Shown here: positions 35,831 to 44,485 of the stretch, piece after piece
Layout of the letters: every line of letters starts with the position of its first letter
Numbering within the stretch: the first letter of the stretch is position 1
Assembly: GCA_036480375.1 (NCBI GenBank)
Contig: JAZGGI010000026.1
Location: forward strand, 101,163 to 165,162
Reading direction: 5' to 3'
Length of the DNA: 64,000 nt
From: Candidatus Zixiibacteriota bacterium
Lineage (GTDB): Bacteria > Zixibacteria > MSB-5A5 > GN15 > JAAZOE01
The notes under the pieces: generated by a model
What the model saw: only the letters and a program-made list of their open reading frames with translations
Database searches by the model: none
Told to the model about the DNA's origin: nothing
Translations under genes and position numbers: made by a program

Positions 35831-36940
35831 ATGAAAATGAGTATTAATAACAACTGCCAAAAACAAGTACTTATTTTAGGAGCTGGCGCATCCGCGCATG
35901 CGGGTTTTCCGTTAATTTCTGAATTTAGAGATAGCATATTTTCAGAAAACGTAATTCAGAAATATAAAGACGATGGTTGCACTCCCGAAAATCGCATCTA
36001 TGATTATTATTATAGCGTGCAGAATTTGTGGGAAAAATGTCCTGATAAAAATATCGAGCAGATGATTAAATTGATGAGTAATCCTTCACGCCCCGAATAT
36101 AAAAGCGCTATTTCTTCAATAATAACGGCTCAAGATTCAGAAGAGTTGGGAAAACAATATTTCTGTAATCCAGCAAAATATTGTATAGTACATTCATTTG
36201 ACAAAATATCCAATAAGAGTGATTTGACGACCCCTTACATGAAATTGGTTGAAAGATTTGAGGGGACTATTATAACATTTAATTGGGACAACATGCTTGA
36301 TAAATGCTTAAAAAAATATTTAAATATTGATTGGCCTCAAATTGGCATGATAGATGATTCTAAAATACAATATTTGAAACTGCACGGATCATTCGATACC
36401 TTTTATTGTCTTAATTGTAATGAGATTTTCATGCCGAATTTAGAGCTATTGTTTTCCGATATCTATATGTCAAAAATTAAGTGCCCGCTTTGTGGTTCGG
36501 AAGAAAGGAGAGAAAAAAATGTTAACGACAATCCCATTCATGAATTATATCATTATAATAGCGAACCATTGATGATTGGTTTCTCTTCTGATAAGAAAAA
36601 CGAATTATTTGGGAAATGTGCCCTTGTCAATCAATGGAATTTTTCGAGAAAGGCAATTCTTGCATGCGAGCAATTGACATTTATTGGATTTTCGATGAAC
36701 GAAACTGATGATCATCTTTATTTATTTTTCGATTCGATTTTTAGATGTCGTGAAAAAGACCTCAACATTACCGTAATTGATCCTAAAGCGAATAAACAAC
36801 TAATTAGAAATTATCTAACATTTTTAGGACATGAGGCAAAAATTAATCAGAAAAGCACTAATTTCAGAATTCAAAAATACAATTGTCAAATTTCAGTTAA
36901 TTTCGAAAAAAGCAATTTTGAAAATTATTGCAACAAGTAG
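35831..36940 (+). CDS. SIR2-like NAD-binding domain protein
   Basis: 369 residues. The N terminus has the NAD-binding L-I-L-G-A-G-A-S-A-H-A-G-F-P. The core has T-F-N-W-D-N-M-L-D and K-L-H-G-S-F-D, giving the Asn and His expected of SIR2-type NAD hydrolases. A zinc ribbon with C-L-N-C and C-P-L-C-G pairs follows, then F-I-G-F-S-M-N-E-T-D. Bacterial SIR2-like proteins of this kind often deplete NAD in phage defence. The gene is strongly A+T-rich and is tied to the Fic gene (two-base gap). A joint defence or toxin role is inferred. Confidence 0.85.
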   Translation: MKMSINNNCQKQVLILGAGASAHAGFPLISEFRDSIFSENVIQKYKDDGCTPENRIYDYYYSVQNLWEKCPDKNIEQMIKLMSNPSRPEYKSAISSIITAQDSEELGKQYFCNPAKYCIVHSFDKISNKSDLTTPYMKLVERFEGTIITFNWDNMLDKCLKKYLNIDWPQIGMIDDSKIQYLKLHGSFDTFYCLNCNEIFMPNLELLFSDIYMSKIKCPLCGSEERREKNVNDNPIHELYHYNSEPLMIGFSSDKKNELFGKCALVNQWNFSRKAILACEQLTFIGFSMNETDDHLYLFFDSIFRCREKDLNITVIDPKANKQLIRNYLTFLGHEAKINQKSTNFRIQKYNCQISVNFEKSNFENYCNK

Positions 36941-37012
36941 TTTGCCATTAATGGAATGTAGGCATTTGATTCTCCATATCATTTGCGGACGGCTTAAATA
37001 GCAGCCTCACCC

Positions 37013-37065
37013 ACCCCCCAAACAAATAAACCTTCTCAGAATTGATCGTCAGTGTCACTTAGGGG
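37013..37065 (-). pseudogene. 3' remnant of a second MalK-like ABC ATPase gene
   Basis: The minus strand encodes V-T-L-T-I-N-S-E-K-V-Y-L-F-G-G. This matches V-T-L-T-I-N-P-G-K-V-Y-L-F-G-E at the end of the intact ATPase gene at 38108, and the DNA is also recognisably similar. Only the last 17 or so codons remain, with a stop in the upstream part. It directly borders the Fic-SIR2 island. Confidence 0.7.
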
Positions 37066-37100
37066 CCTTCATGCTTCTTCTTTACCGGCCATATCCCCAA

Positions 37101-37715
37101 TCAGTCTTTGACTGCCAACGCCACTCCGGCGGATATCATCGCCACACCGGAACATCTATTGAGATTTCTTCGACCCCTCTTGCTTTGAATTAGAATTCGG
37201 GCCTTATTTGCGGCAAGTGAATAAGTCAGCAGAACGGTTGCCAGTGTTAGAATGACAATTATTGCGGTGGCCAAAACATCTGCGTAATTCAAAACCTCAA
37301 GATCAATGAACACGGGAAGAAAACTAAGATAGAATACTATGGCCTTGGGATTCCCGAGCGTTATCGATATCCCGCTAAGGAAACTTGATCCCGGCGAGGC
37401 GGTTTGTTTGAATTTAGAAGTTTGCGTCTCTATCTTCGATGTCCAGGTTCGATAGCCAAGCCAAATCAAATAGATTGCGCCGCAGTATTTTACGATCATG
37501 AAAAAGCTACCCAAAAGCTCAGCGACAGCGACCAAGCCATAAATAGCCATAAAAAGAAAGATCAAATCTCCTATAATAATTCCAAGGATAACAAATGCAC
37601 TCATCTTTGGGCCGGAAGTAAGAGATCGTGATACACACGCAAGAACACCCGGACCCGGTGTAATGACCATCAAAAATAAAACTCCCGTAAACGCTATCAA
37701 CTCGTTGGTGCTCAT
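37101..37715 (-). CDS. LysE/RhtB-family amino acid exporter
   Basis: 204 residues, six membrane helices. The family signature appears as F-L-M-V-I-T-P-G-P-G-V-L-A-C-V-S-R-S near the start and W-L-G-Y-R-T-W near residue 75, with G-N-P-K-A-I-V-F-Y at about 127. Members export lysine, homoserine, threonine or similar. It lies 39 bases after the small selenoprotein gene on the same strand. The substrate is not predictable. Confidence 0.9.
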   Translation of the reverse strand: MSTNELIAFTGVLFLMVITPGPGVLACVSRSLTSGPKMSAFVILGIIIGDLIFLFMAIYGLVAVAELLGSFFMIVKYCGAIYLIWLGYRTWTSKIETQTSKFKQTASPGSSFLSGISITLGNPKAIVFYLSFLPVFIDLEVLNYADVLATAIIVILTLATVLLTYSLAANKARILIQSKRGRRNLNRCSGVAMISAGVALAVKD

Positions 37716-37754
37716 AATACGTTCCCAATCAGCGCCCGCCCAACGGGCTTTTTT

Positions 37755-38036
37755 TCAATCCTTTTTCCTCTTACTCCGAATCCGAGCCGATTTGAATTGT
37801 TCCCTCGCCCGCCCGGCCGCAACCGCCATCACAATCGATTGTACCGCTCCCAATTCTTCACTGGTAATACCCTCTTCTTTGGCAACGCCAAAGTAATCTT
37901 CCATTCATGGATAACATCCCATAGCGATGGCCGAGGCCAGATGAATCATCAGCGTCGTTTTCGGCTCAAGAATATCGTTAAATCTGGCCGAATCATAAAA
38001 GGCGTTATACGCCTTAAGTTGTTTGTCCGGTAACAT
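37755..38036 (-). CDS. AhpD-like (carboxymuconolactone-decarboxylase fold) selenoprotein with CxxU motif
   Basis: 93 residues when the in-frame TGA at 37907-37905 is read as Sec44. The motif is A-M-G-C-Y-P-[U]-M-E-D-Y-F, aligning Cys41 and Sec44 with the redox C-x-x-C of AhpD. Flanking I-H-L-A-S-A-I-A and V-M-A-V-A-A-G-R-A-R match the fold. GGGAGAAG precedes ATG 38036, and the frame is open on both sides of the TGA. A 7-bp perfect hairpin follows 11 bases after it. AhpD-like selenoproteins of this CxxU type are known in other bacteria. A thiol-peroxidase partner or disulfide reductase role is likely. Simple pseudogene decay is the alternative, but the hairpin argues against it. Confidence 0.85.
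37877..37893 (-). promoter_or_regulatory. Bacterial SECIS hairpin of the AhpD-like gene
   Basis: The minus strand reads CTTTGGCGTTGCCAAAG: a perfect 7-bp stem with loop GTT. The loop begins 18 bases after the UGA and starts with G, matching the bacterial SECIS distance and loop rules for SelB binding. Confidence 0.82.
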
Positions 38037-38107
38037 CTTTCTTCTCCCGTCTTTATTGTTCTCCACCAGTTATCTCAAAATTATTTTTGATGAAAATCCC
38101 TATTATG

Positions 38108-39133
38108 TCATGATTCCCCAAACAAATAGACCTTCCCCGGATTAATCGTCAGCGTCACTTTGCGGCCGGGGTGGAATTGCCGAGTGTGATTGTCAACCGT
38201 TACCGTAAAAGTCATTTCTCTGGTTTTCACACGCAGATAACTAACCGCCCCGATATATTCAATCGATTCAATCGTTCCCTCAATCCCGCTATCGCCTCCG
38301 AGCGAAATATGTTCCGGACGTATCCCGATTGTATAACGCCCGTCTTTGACATCCCGGCCAAAAATAATCGGCAATTTCCTGCCCATCCCGCCCGACAGCT
38401 CATCCTCATAAAGATTAATTGGCGGCGTCCCGATAAACGATGCCACGAACTTATCGGTCGGGCGTTCATAAATCTCAGTCGGCGTTCCCCGCTGATGAAT
38501 AATCCCGTCTTTGATAACGACCATCTTATCAGCCATCGTCAACGCCTCGGTTTGATCATGCGTCACATAAATCATCGTCACACCGATTTTCTTCTGCAAC
38601 GCGACAATCTCCCGGCGCATCTTGAGTCTCAAAGACGCGTCCAGATTCGAAAGCGGCTCATCGAGCAAAAATATCGAGGGTTTGCGAATAAGACCCCGTC
38701 CCAGAGCGACCCGCTGTCGCTGCCCCCCCGACAACTGCGCCGGACGTCGATTTAGAAATTCATCGAGCTCCAAAAGCGTCGCTGTCTCCGCCACCGCTTT
38801 TTTGATGTTCTCTTTTGATACCCTGGAAACTTTGAGAGGAAAAGCGATATTATCAAATACCGTCATGTGCGGATAGAGGGCGTAATTTTGAAAGACCATC
38901 GCCGTTTTGCGCTTCTGCGGTTCGACGCCCGTAATATCTTTCCCATCGAGAATAATTTGTCCGGTATCTGGAAATTCCAGACCGGCGACAAGCCTCAATA
39001 TCGTCGATTTGCCGCATCCGGAAGGCCCCAGTACGACCAAAAGCTCGCCCGATTTGACTTCCAGATTGATATCTCTCAGGACGACATTGCCATCGAACGA
39101 CTTGGTCAGTTTTTTCATTTCAAGTCCCGACAT
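38108..39133 (-). CDS. MalK/UgpC-type ABC transporter ATPase
   Basis: 341 residues. Walker A is G-P-S-G-C-G-K-S-T, the Q-loop follows at M-V-F-Q-N-Y-A-L-Y-P, and the signature L-S-G-G-Q-R-Q-R-V and Walker B I-F-L-L-D-E-P-L-S-N-L-D are complete. The C-terminal TOBE/OB region (G-I-R-P-E-H-I, about 265-340) is that of sugar importers of the MalK group. No permease or binding-protein gene is nearby, so it may serve several importers. It starts one base after the recF stop, so the two are co-transcribed. Confidence 0.93.
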   Translation of the reverse strand: MSGLEMKKLTKSFDGNVVLRDINLEVKSGELLVVLGPSGCGKSTILRLVAGLEFPDTGQIILDGKDITGVEPQKRKTAMVFQNYALYPHMTVFDNIAFPLKVSRVSKENIKKAVAETATLLELDEFLNRRPAQLSGGQRQRVALGRGLIRKPSIFLLDEPLSNLDASLRLKMRREIVALQKKIGVTMIYVTHDQTEALTMADKMVVIKDGIIHQRGTPTEIYERPTDKFVASFIGTPPINLYEDELSGGMGRKLPIIFGRDVKDGRYTIGIRPEHISLGGDSGIEGTIESIEYIGAVSYLRVKTREMTFTVTVDNHTRQFHPGRKVTLTINPGKVYLFGES

Positions 39134-39134
39134 A

Positions 39135-40238
39135 TTATTTTTCTTCCACGACGCCTTCGGAAATATAGAATATTTTCGCTTTTTTCATAAGCGGCTCTGG
39201 GGGTTTCACCGCCGCCGTCAAGAATATCTGATCGAATCTGTCAAATAACCCGGCCAGGTTTTCTCTCCGCAATCCGTCCAGTTCGGCGAAAATCTCATCG
39301 AGAAGTAAAATCGGCTTTTCATGCGTGCGGCTTTCCAAAAAATTCGCCGTCGCCATCATCACCGCGATCGCCGCGCTGCGTTGTTCCCCCATTGAACCAT
39401 ATCCTTTGGCCGGAAACCCCCCGATCCGGAACTCGATATCATCCCGATGCGGCCCCACAATAGCAGTCTGCAAAATCGATTCTTTCTGACGATTGGCATT
39501 TATTTTTTGCTCAAAGCGCTTTTCAATCTCATCAAAATCATCATACTCGACATTCGGCTTATATCTCAGAGTAAACGATGGTAACCCGTCCGAAGTTTCC
39601 TGCCCGGCAATCTGGGCATAATATCCGGGAGCCAGAGCCTGTAAAAAATGGATTAACCGATGCCGTGCGACAATTATCTTCGCCCCCAGTTGAACCATCA
39701 GCGGATCAAATGGACATTCGTCGCCCGATCCGTTTTTCAAAAATGAATTTTTCTGCGCCAACGCCTTATTATAATCACTCAAATCGATCAAATAGCTCGG
39801 CGACGCCTGCGACAGGTACAAATCCAAAAACCGCCGCCGCACCGAAGGCGACCCTGAAAATAAAGTCACATCCTCGGGAGCCATCGAAATCAAATGAAAC
39901 AATTGATACAGCTTCGACATCCGCACCGGATTTTCATCGACCATGATTTTCTTGCGTCCGCCTATTTGATATGCGCAGGCGATCTCGGTCGCCGAATTTT
40001 CCTCACCCAGATATCCGACCCCCTCCAGTCGAAAAAAATCCTCGTCGCATTCCCGAACCATCATCGCGTCGCGCGCCCCGCGCTGACTGCGTCCCAAACA
40101 GAGTGTAAATATCGCCTCCAGCAGATTCGTTTTCCCCGCAGCATTCTTGCCGTAAAAGATATTGACATTCCCGGAAAGAAAAATCTCAGCCTTCGAAAAA
40201 TTACGGAAATTCGTCAAACCCAATGATTCCAGTCTCAT
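39135..40238 (-). CDS. recF: DNA replication and repair protein RecF
   Basis: 367 residues of an SMC-like ATPase that loads RecA at gaps. Walker A is G-K-N-A-A-G-K-T-N, the signature is G-S-M-G-E-Q-R-S-A-A-I-A, and Walker B is L-L-L-D-E-I-F-A-E-L-D. The N-terminal L-T-N-F-R-N-F is typical. In many bacteria recF follows dnaN; here it is over 22 kb away, beside an ABC ATPase. Confidence 0.95.
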   Translation of the reverse strand: MRLESLGLTNFRNFSKAEIFLSGNVNIFYGKNAAGKTNLLEAIFTLCLGRSQRGARDAMMVRECDEDFFRLEGVGYLGEENSATEIACAYQIGGRKKIMVDENPVRMSKLYQLFHLISMAPEDVTLFSGSPSVRRRFLDLYLSQASPSYLIDLSDYNKALAQKNSFLKNGSGDECPFDPLMVQLGAKIIVARHRLIHFLQALAPGYYAQIAGQETSDGLPSFTLRYKPNVEYDDFDEIEKRFEQKINANRQKESILQTAIVGPHRDDIEFRIGGFPAKGYGSMGEQRSAAIAVMMATANFLESRTHEKPILLLDEIFAELDGLRRENLAGLFDRFDQIFLTAAVKPPEPLMKKAKIFYISEGVVEEK

Positions 40239-40323
40239 GCGGTCAAACTAACGAAACCGGCTCTAAAACGAAAGCAATTTCAAGCCGGGCTTGCGCAGAA
40301 TCTTTTCATGTTTATATTGTCTC

Positions 40324-41280
40324 ATGCCTTGCCACGTCCATTTACATCAGGATTTTGATGACGACTGGATAAGAGAATTTACCGCCCGCCTCGATTCGTC
40401 AATCACGCTTTCCATCGGTCCCGATGTATCATCAAGTACCAATATTCTCATCGCCGGAGTCCCCGAAGCAAAACATCTGGAGGCATCAAAAGCTCTAACC
40501 ACCCTCGTCATTCCCTGGGCCGGACTCCCCAAAGCGACCCGGGTGCTATTGAAAGATTATCCCCATATAGAGATATATAACATCCATCATAACGCCGGGG
40601 TCGTCGCCGAACATGCCGTAGCTCTGATGATGGCGCTGGCCCGGAATTTGATCCCGACCGATAAAACCTTCCGCGCCAATGACTGGACGCCCCGCTACGA
40701 CAAAACTTCAATAATGCAGCTCAAAGGAAAAAGAGCATTGATTTTGGGCTATGGCGCCATTGGCCATGAAATTGGAAAGATCTGCCGGACGCTGGGGATG
40801 AAAATCGTGGGAATAAAGAAAAATCATGATGCCAGCGAAGGCGCCTATCCCGTTTCTGAATTGCCGGTATTTCTGCCCAAAACTAATGTGTTTTTTGTTT
40901 GCCTGCCTATGACGCCCAACACGCTGGGGATGATTGGCAAAAATGAATTATCGCTTCTCCCAGATAATGCTATTATCATAAATATTGGGAGAGGGGCAAT
41001 AATAAATGAAGAAGCCCTCTACAACGAATTAAAATCAGGCCGCCTCAAGGCCGGGCTCGACGTTTGGTATCAATACCCCAAAAAGGAAAAAATCTGGACG
41101 ATTTTCCCGCCCTCAAAATTCGATTTCGCCTCGCTCGAAAATGTTATTATGACTCCGCATCTGGCCGGGCATTCGGATATGGTTGAAAAAGAACGCATAG
41201 CCGAACTGGCCGAACTTATAAATAATATCGCATCGGGGAATAAACCCCAAACCCAAGTCGATATTAACCGCGGCTACTAA
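40324..41280 (+). CDS. D-isomer-specific 2-hydroxyacid dehydrogenase family protein
   Basis: 318 residues from ATG 40324 (an upstream TTG is less likely). The NAD-binding motif is L-I-L-G-Y-G-A-I-G-H-E-I-G-K. Catalytic residues appear in order: Arg in I-N-I-G-R-G-A-I-I, then the acid in the V-W/L-D-V-W region, and His in M-T-P-H-L-A-G-H-S. The substrate is a 2-keto or 2-hydroxy acid of unknown identity. It is followed closely by a nitroreductase gene and may be in the same unit. Confidence 0.87.
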   Translation: MPCHVHLHQDFDDDWIREFTARLDSSITLSIGPDVSSSTNILIAGVPEAKHLEASKALTTLVIPWAGLPKATRVLLKDYPHIEIYNIHHNAGVVAEHAVALMMALARNLIPTDKTFRANDWTPRYDKTSIMQLKGKRALILGYGAIGHEIGKICRTLGMKIVGIKKNHDASEGAYPVSELPVFLPKTNVFFVCLPMTPNTLGMIGKNELSLLPDNAIIINIGRGAIINEEALYNELKSGRLKAGLDVWYQYPKKEKIWTIFPPSKFDFASLENVIMTPHLAGHSDMVEKERIAELAELINNIASGNKPQTQVDINRGY

Positions 41281-41305
41281 AAAATAATTTTAGGGAGATA
41301 AAGCC

Positions 41306-42067
41306 ATGATATCCAATCCCGTAATCGATGCCATGATGAATCGTAAATCACTTCGCAAATACACCGATGAAATGCCCTCCGACGAAGTCATCGAAACCAT
41401 CGTCCGCGCCGGACAGCAGGCTCCGTTCGCGGCGCAAGCCTGTTCGCTTCTCTTAAAACGGGGAGATAAACATATCCCCTTCAAAGCCCCCCTGCTTTTT
41501 ACTATCTGCGTTGACCGCCACAAACTCGCGCTTATCATGAAAAAACGAAACTGGGATATGAAATCATGCGATTTATTAATGCTTCTTTTTGGCTTGCAGG
41601 ATGCCGTTCTCATGGCCGAAAATATCGTTATCGCCGCCGAGAGCCTCGGCATGGGCAGTTGTTTTCTGGGCCATCCACCCTTCTCGGCCAAAACCATAAA
41701 GCAGAAATACAATCTACCCGAAGGAGTTTATCCCATTGTCCAGCTCACCGTCGGTTATGCCGCCGAAGAAAAACCGACCCGCCCGCGCTACCCTCTTGAC
41801 TACTTTTTATTCGAAGACAAATACCCGGAATTTTCCGACGAGACGATTGAGAATGCAATGAAAGTAATGGACGAAGGTTTTCTATCTCAGGATTATTACA
41901 ACTACCTCAACGCCAAGATTCTGCTTGAAGGCGGCCGCGAGGAGACATACACATTGGAAAATTACTCTTGGACCGAACACATGGGCCGCAAATGGGGCCA
42001 ATGGTGGCCCTCCCCAAAAAACCTCCTCGAAAACCTCAAAGCCTGCGGATTTGATGTTGGGGGGTGA
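41306..42067 (+). CDS. Nitroreductase-family flavoprotein
   Basis: 253 residues. The FMN-binding start R-K-S-L-R-K-Y and the block A-A-E-S-L-G-M-G-S-C-F-L-G are standard, and the family length is extended by a C-terminal helical part of about 60 residues rich in Trp (W-G-Q-W-W-P-S). It probably reduces nitro- or quinone-like compounds with NAD(P)H. Ribosome-binding site GGGAG; 25 bases after the dehydrogenase. Confidence 0.85.
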   Translation: MISNPVIDAMMNRKSLRKYTDEMPSDEVIETIVRAGQQAPFAAQACSLLLKRGDKHIPFKAPLLFTICVDRHKLALIMKKRNWDMKSCDLLMLLFGLQDAVLMAENIVIAAESLGMGSCFLGHPPFSAKTIKQKYNLPEGVYPIVQLTVGYAAEEKPTRPRYPLDYFLFEDKYPEFSDETIENAMKVMDEGFLSQDYYNYLNAKILLEGGREETYTLENYSWTEHMGRKWGQWWPSPKNLLENLKACGFDVGG

Positions 42068-42192
42068 TTTTTCAAATTATTCCGGCAGGTCTTGGACGGC
42101 GGGTGTGACCTGTCGGATGAAAATATATTGTGTTTGACCAAATAGCCATAATGTAATATATTATAATAAATTCAAAATCTTGGGGAATTTTT

Positions 42193-44193
42193 ATGGGATG
42201 CAAATATGAAGGCTGCCTTAACGGGGATAAACATAATGGTTATTGTGAGTTTCATTCGTACCGAGTTAATCACTCAATTCCACCTGAACGCTTTGCTGAG
42301 TTGCTTCAAAAACAGATAGATGAAGAAAATTGTAATTTCGCTGGATACAAATTTCCGCACTCAATTAATTTCCACGATAAAACATTTAATAGTTTCGTTA
42401 ATTTTGAGAATGCGGAATTTCATGGGAAGATTAGTTTTTCTAAAACAAAGTTTTTGCACGGAGTAAGTTTTCTGAAGGCCAAGTTTTTCTCAACAGTTGA
42501 TTTCTCGAACACTAAGTATTCAAAAGTTGTCAGGTTTAAAGGATTAACTGCAGAGTATTCGATTGATTTCACTGAAGCTGAATTCAGAGCAGAAAATATT
42601 GATTTTTCCCATCTTAGACTTCAGGAGTCAAACGTAATATTTAAAGACGCAAAGTTTTTCAATGGCAATGTTGATTTCTCTAATTCAAGTTTTGGAAACG
42701 TGGATTTTAAAAATGCCAAATTTTGCTGTTTTGCAAATACCGTAACGTTTGAAAGAATGCGTGCCAATAATGGTGATATTTTATTTTCTGATGTTGAAAT
42801 AGCAGCATTCAAAACGATATTTCGGGGTACTGAAGTTCAAAAAGGATCAGCACAACTTAATTTTAAGTCTATTTACGCCGAAACGATCGATTTTGCAGAA
42901 TGTAAATTCATTGGTGGTGGTGCAAATTTTAGCAATAGTAAGTTGGTGGGTGACCATATTATGTTTCAAGATTGTGATTTCTCTGGTGGACATGCACTAT
43001 TTTACGATACGTACTTTGAGGCTAATGCAATTGAATTTACTGGAAGCAAATTCACTGGTGGGGACGCATTATTTACCTTCGCAAAATTTATTGGCGGAAA
43101 TATTGTATTTGAGAGGTGTGAGTTTGCTCATAGGATTAATTTTGTAGAGAATACAATCTCAGATGGTTTAGATTTTGTAGATTTAAAGTTATCCCAACAA
43201 ACGAAATTCTATTTTCGTAATCCCCAATTCCTAACCACACAATCAAAACCACCCAGGATTTTATTTGATCGTGTACATTTCAATCCCCTTCTAACTTTTT
43301 TTGATGGAATAAAGATTGACGTGCCTGGCAATAAACTTCCGTTAGAGCAACGACCAATATTTTTGTTCCGTTATTGCCAATTGAAAGATGTCCATTTTTC
43401 AAACTGCGATATGAGTATGATATCATTTTTCACAAGTCCTTTCTTTGAACAGGCACATTTTGTTTCTGTAAAATGGTATAGTCAAAGGGAAAAAATATTT
43501 CGGATTTTCGCGTTTAATAGAAGCATAATTATAGAGGATGAAATACTAAGAAAGCAAAAAGAGAATACGTTAAATAATGTAGAAAGGAATAAACACGTAG
43601 AGTTTTATAAATCCAGACTATTAAATGGTTATAGTAAATTAGCAACTCTATACAGACTTATGAAAACCGCTGCGGATAACGCCAAGGACTATCAGCAAGG
43701 CAGTATGTTCTATTTTAGTGAATTTGAGGTTAAAAAGTACAAATTAAGAGAAAGATTGAAAAATGAAAAATGGGTCAAGAGGTATAGCTATAAATGGATT
43801 AATCTTTTTTTATATTATATTTATAAAGTGATCGCAGGATATGGTGAGAAGCCGCATTGGAGTTTAAATTGGCTTTGCTTTTTTTCCTTTTTTGTATTTC
43901 CCATGATTCACTTATTCAACGGCATAATTCCACAAAATAAAACAATTATAAATTATGATTTTATGCGGTCTTTTCCGAATCTTATTCAGCTATTTAAAGA
44001 TTATATAACTTGCATCGGATTCACTCTTGTAAAAATCATTCCCCTAAATTATTTACCCATACCCAAATTGGAATTCGCCATGCAGACAATGGGTGTGTGG
44101 GATTATATATTATCTATTTCAAATTCCGTTGTTCTCGCACTGCTTATTATCTTTACAGCAATGGGCCTCAAACGCCATTTTAGACGATTCTAA
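42193..44193 (+). CDS. Pentapeptide-type repeat protein with C-terminal membrane helices
   Basis: 666 residues. The N terminus has a Cys/His cluster (C-K-Y-E-G-C and C-E-F-H) that could bind zinc. About residues 50-330 form a long run of five-residue turns with phases such as F-S-x-x-K-F, D-F-S-N-T and V-D-F-K-N-A, typical of a right-handed beta solenoid. The C-terminal third has two hydrophobic spans (W-L-C-F-F-S-F-F-V-F-P and S-V-V-L-A-L-L-I-I-F) and a basic end, resembling proteins with a one-pore channel-like tail. The gene is A+T-rich and alone. The function is unknown. Confidence 0.65.
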   Translation: MGCKYEGCLNGDKHNGYCEFHSYRVNHSIPPERFAELLQKQIDEENCNFAGYKFPHSINFHDKTFNSFVNFENAEFHGKISFSKTKFLHGVSFLKAKFFSTVDFSNTKYSKVVRFKGLTAEYSIDFTEAEFRAENIDFSHLRLQESNVIFKDAKFFNGNVDFSNSSFGNVDFKNAKFCCFANTVTFERMRANNGDILFSDVEIAAFKTIFRGTEVQKGSAQLNFKSIYAETIDFAECKFIGGGANFSNSKLVGDHIMFQDCDFSGGHALFYDTYFEANAIEFTGSKFTGGDALFTFAKFIGGNIVFERCEFAHRINFVENTISDGLDFVDLKLSQQTKFYFRNPQFLTTQSKPPRILFDRVHFNPLLTFFDGIKIDVPGNKLPLEQRPIFLFRYCQLKDVHFSNCDMSMISFFTSPFFEQAHFVSVKWYSQREKIFRIFAFNRSIIIEDEILRKQKENTLNNVERNKHVEFYKSRLLNGYSKLATLYRLMKTAADNAKDYQQGSMFYFSEFEVKKYKLRERLKNEKWVKRYSYKWINLFLYYIYKVIAGYGEKPHWSLNWLCFFSFFVFPMIHLFNGIIPQNKTIINYDFMRSFPNLIQLFKDYITCIGFTLVKIIPLNYLPIPKLEFAMQTMGVWDYILSISNSVVLALLIIFTAMGLKRHFRRF

Positions 44194-44261
44194 GTAGCAT
44201 TTCTGCCACAAATCAGACGCTTTTTCCGAAATCATCCTATATAGTAAGATGAAGTATATTT

Positions 44262-44400
44262 TGAGCAGTCAAAATCACCAATTGGGACTTGTCGGGACGC
44301 GCATCGCCTGTTCCCCCACCGGGCTTTTTCCCCTCTTGAGAGGGGTGGCTCCCGTGAAACGGGAGACGAGGTGTGTTAGTAATCACCACCGATTTGATAT
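44262..44400. repeat. Intergenic repeat fragment with two hairpins
   Basis: Between the pentapeptide gene and the next gene lies a stretch with CCCCTCTTGAGAGGGG and CTCCCGTGAAACGGGAG hairpins and a conserved-looking tail GACGAGGTGTGTTAGTAAT. Such stems are common in dispersed bacterial repeats. No convincing gene is seen in 44194-44673. Confidence 0.5.
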
Positions 44401-44445
44401 GACCAAAAACGTTAATCTGAGGAAACAAACCCATTTTCGATTTTT

Positions 44446-44485
44446 GTAGGTCGCGTTCTGAGGGCGACAGCCCGAAAAACCCGAC
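44446..44485 (+). repeat. Third, degenerate REP copy of the RAYT family
   Basis: It starts GTAGGTCGCGTTCTGA and ends AAAAACCCGAC, matching the ends of the RAYT-flanking repeats at 10579-10620 and 11113-11155. The loop differs. It shows that the REP family is dispersed. Confidence 0.6.

Noticed and set aside
37797..38033. Plus-strand open frame across the AhpD-like region
   Set aside because: It is the complement of the selenoprotein gene; the minus frame has a ribosome-binding site, a fold signature and a SECIS hairpin.
37755..38036. AhpD-like region as a simple nonsense pseudogene
   Set aside because: The TGA falls exactly on the CxxC position, the rest of the frame is undamaged, and a SECIS-type hairpin follows at the right distance.
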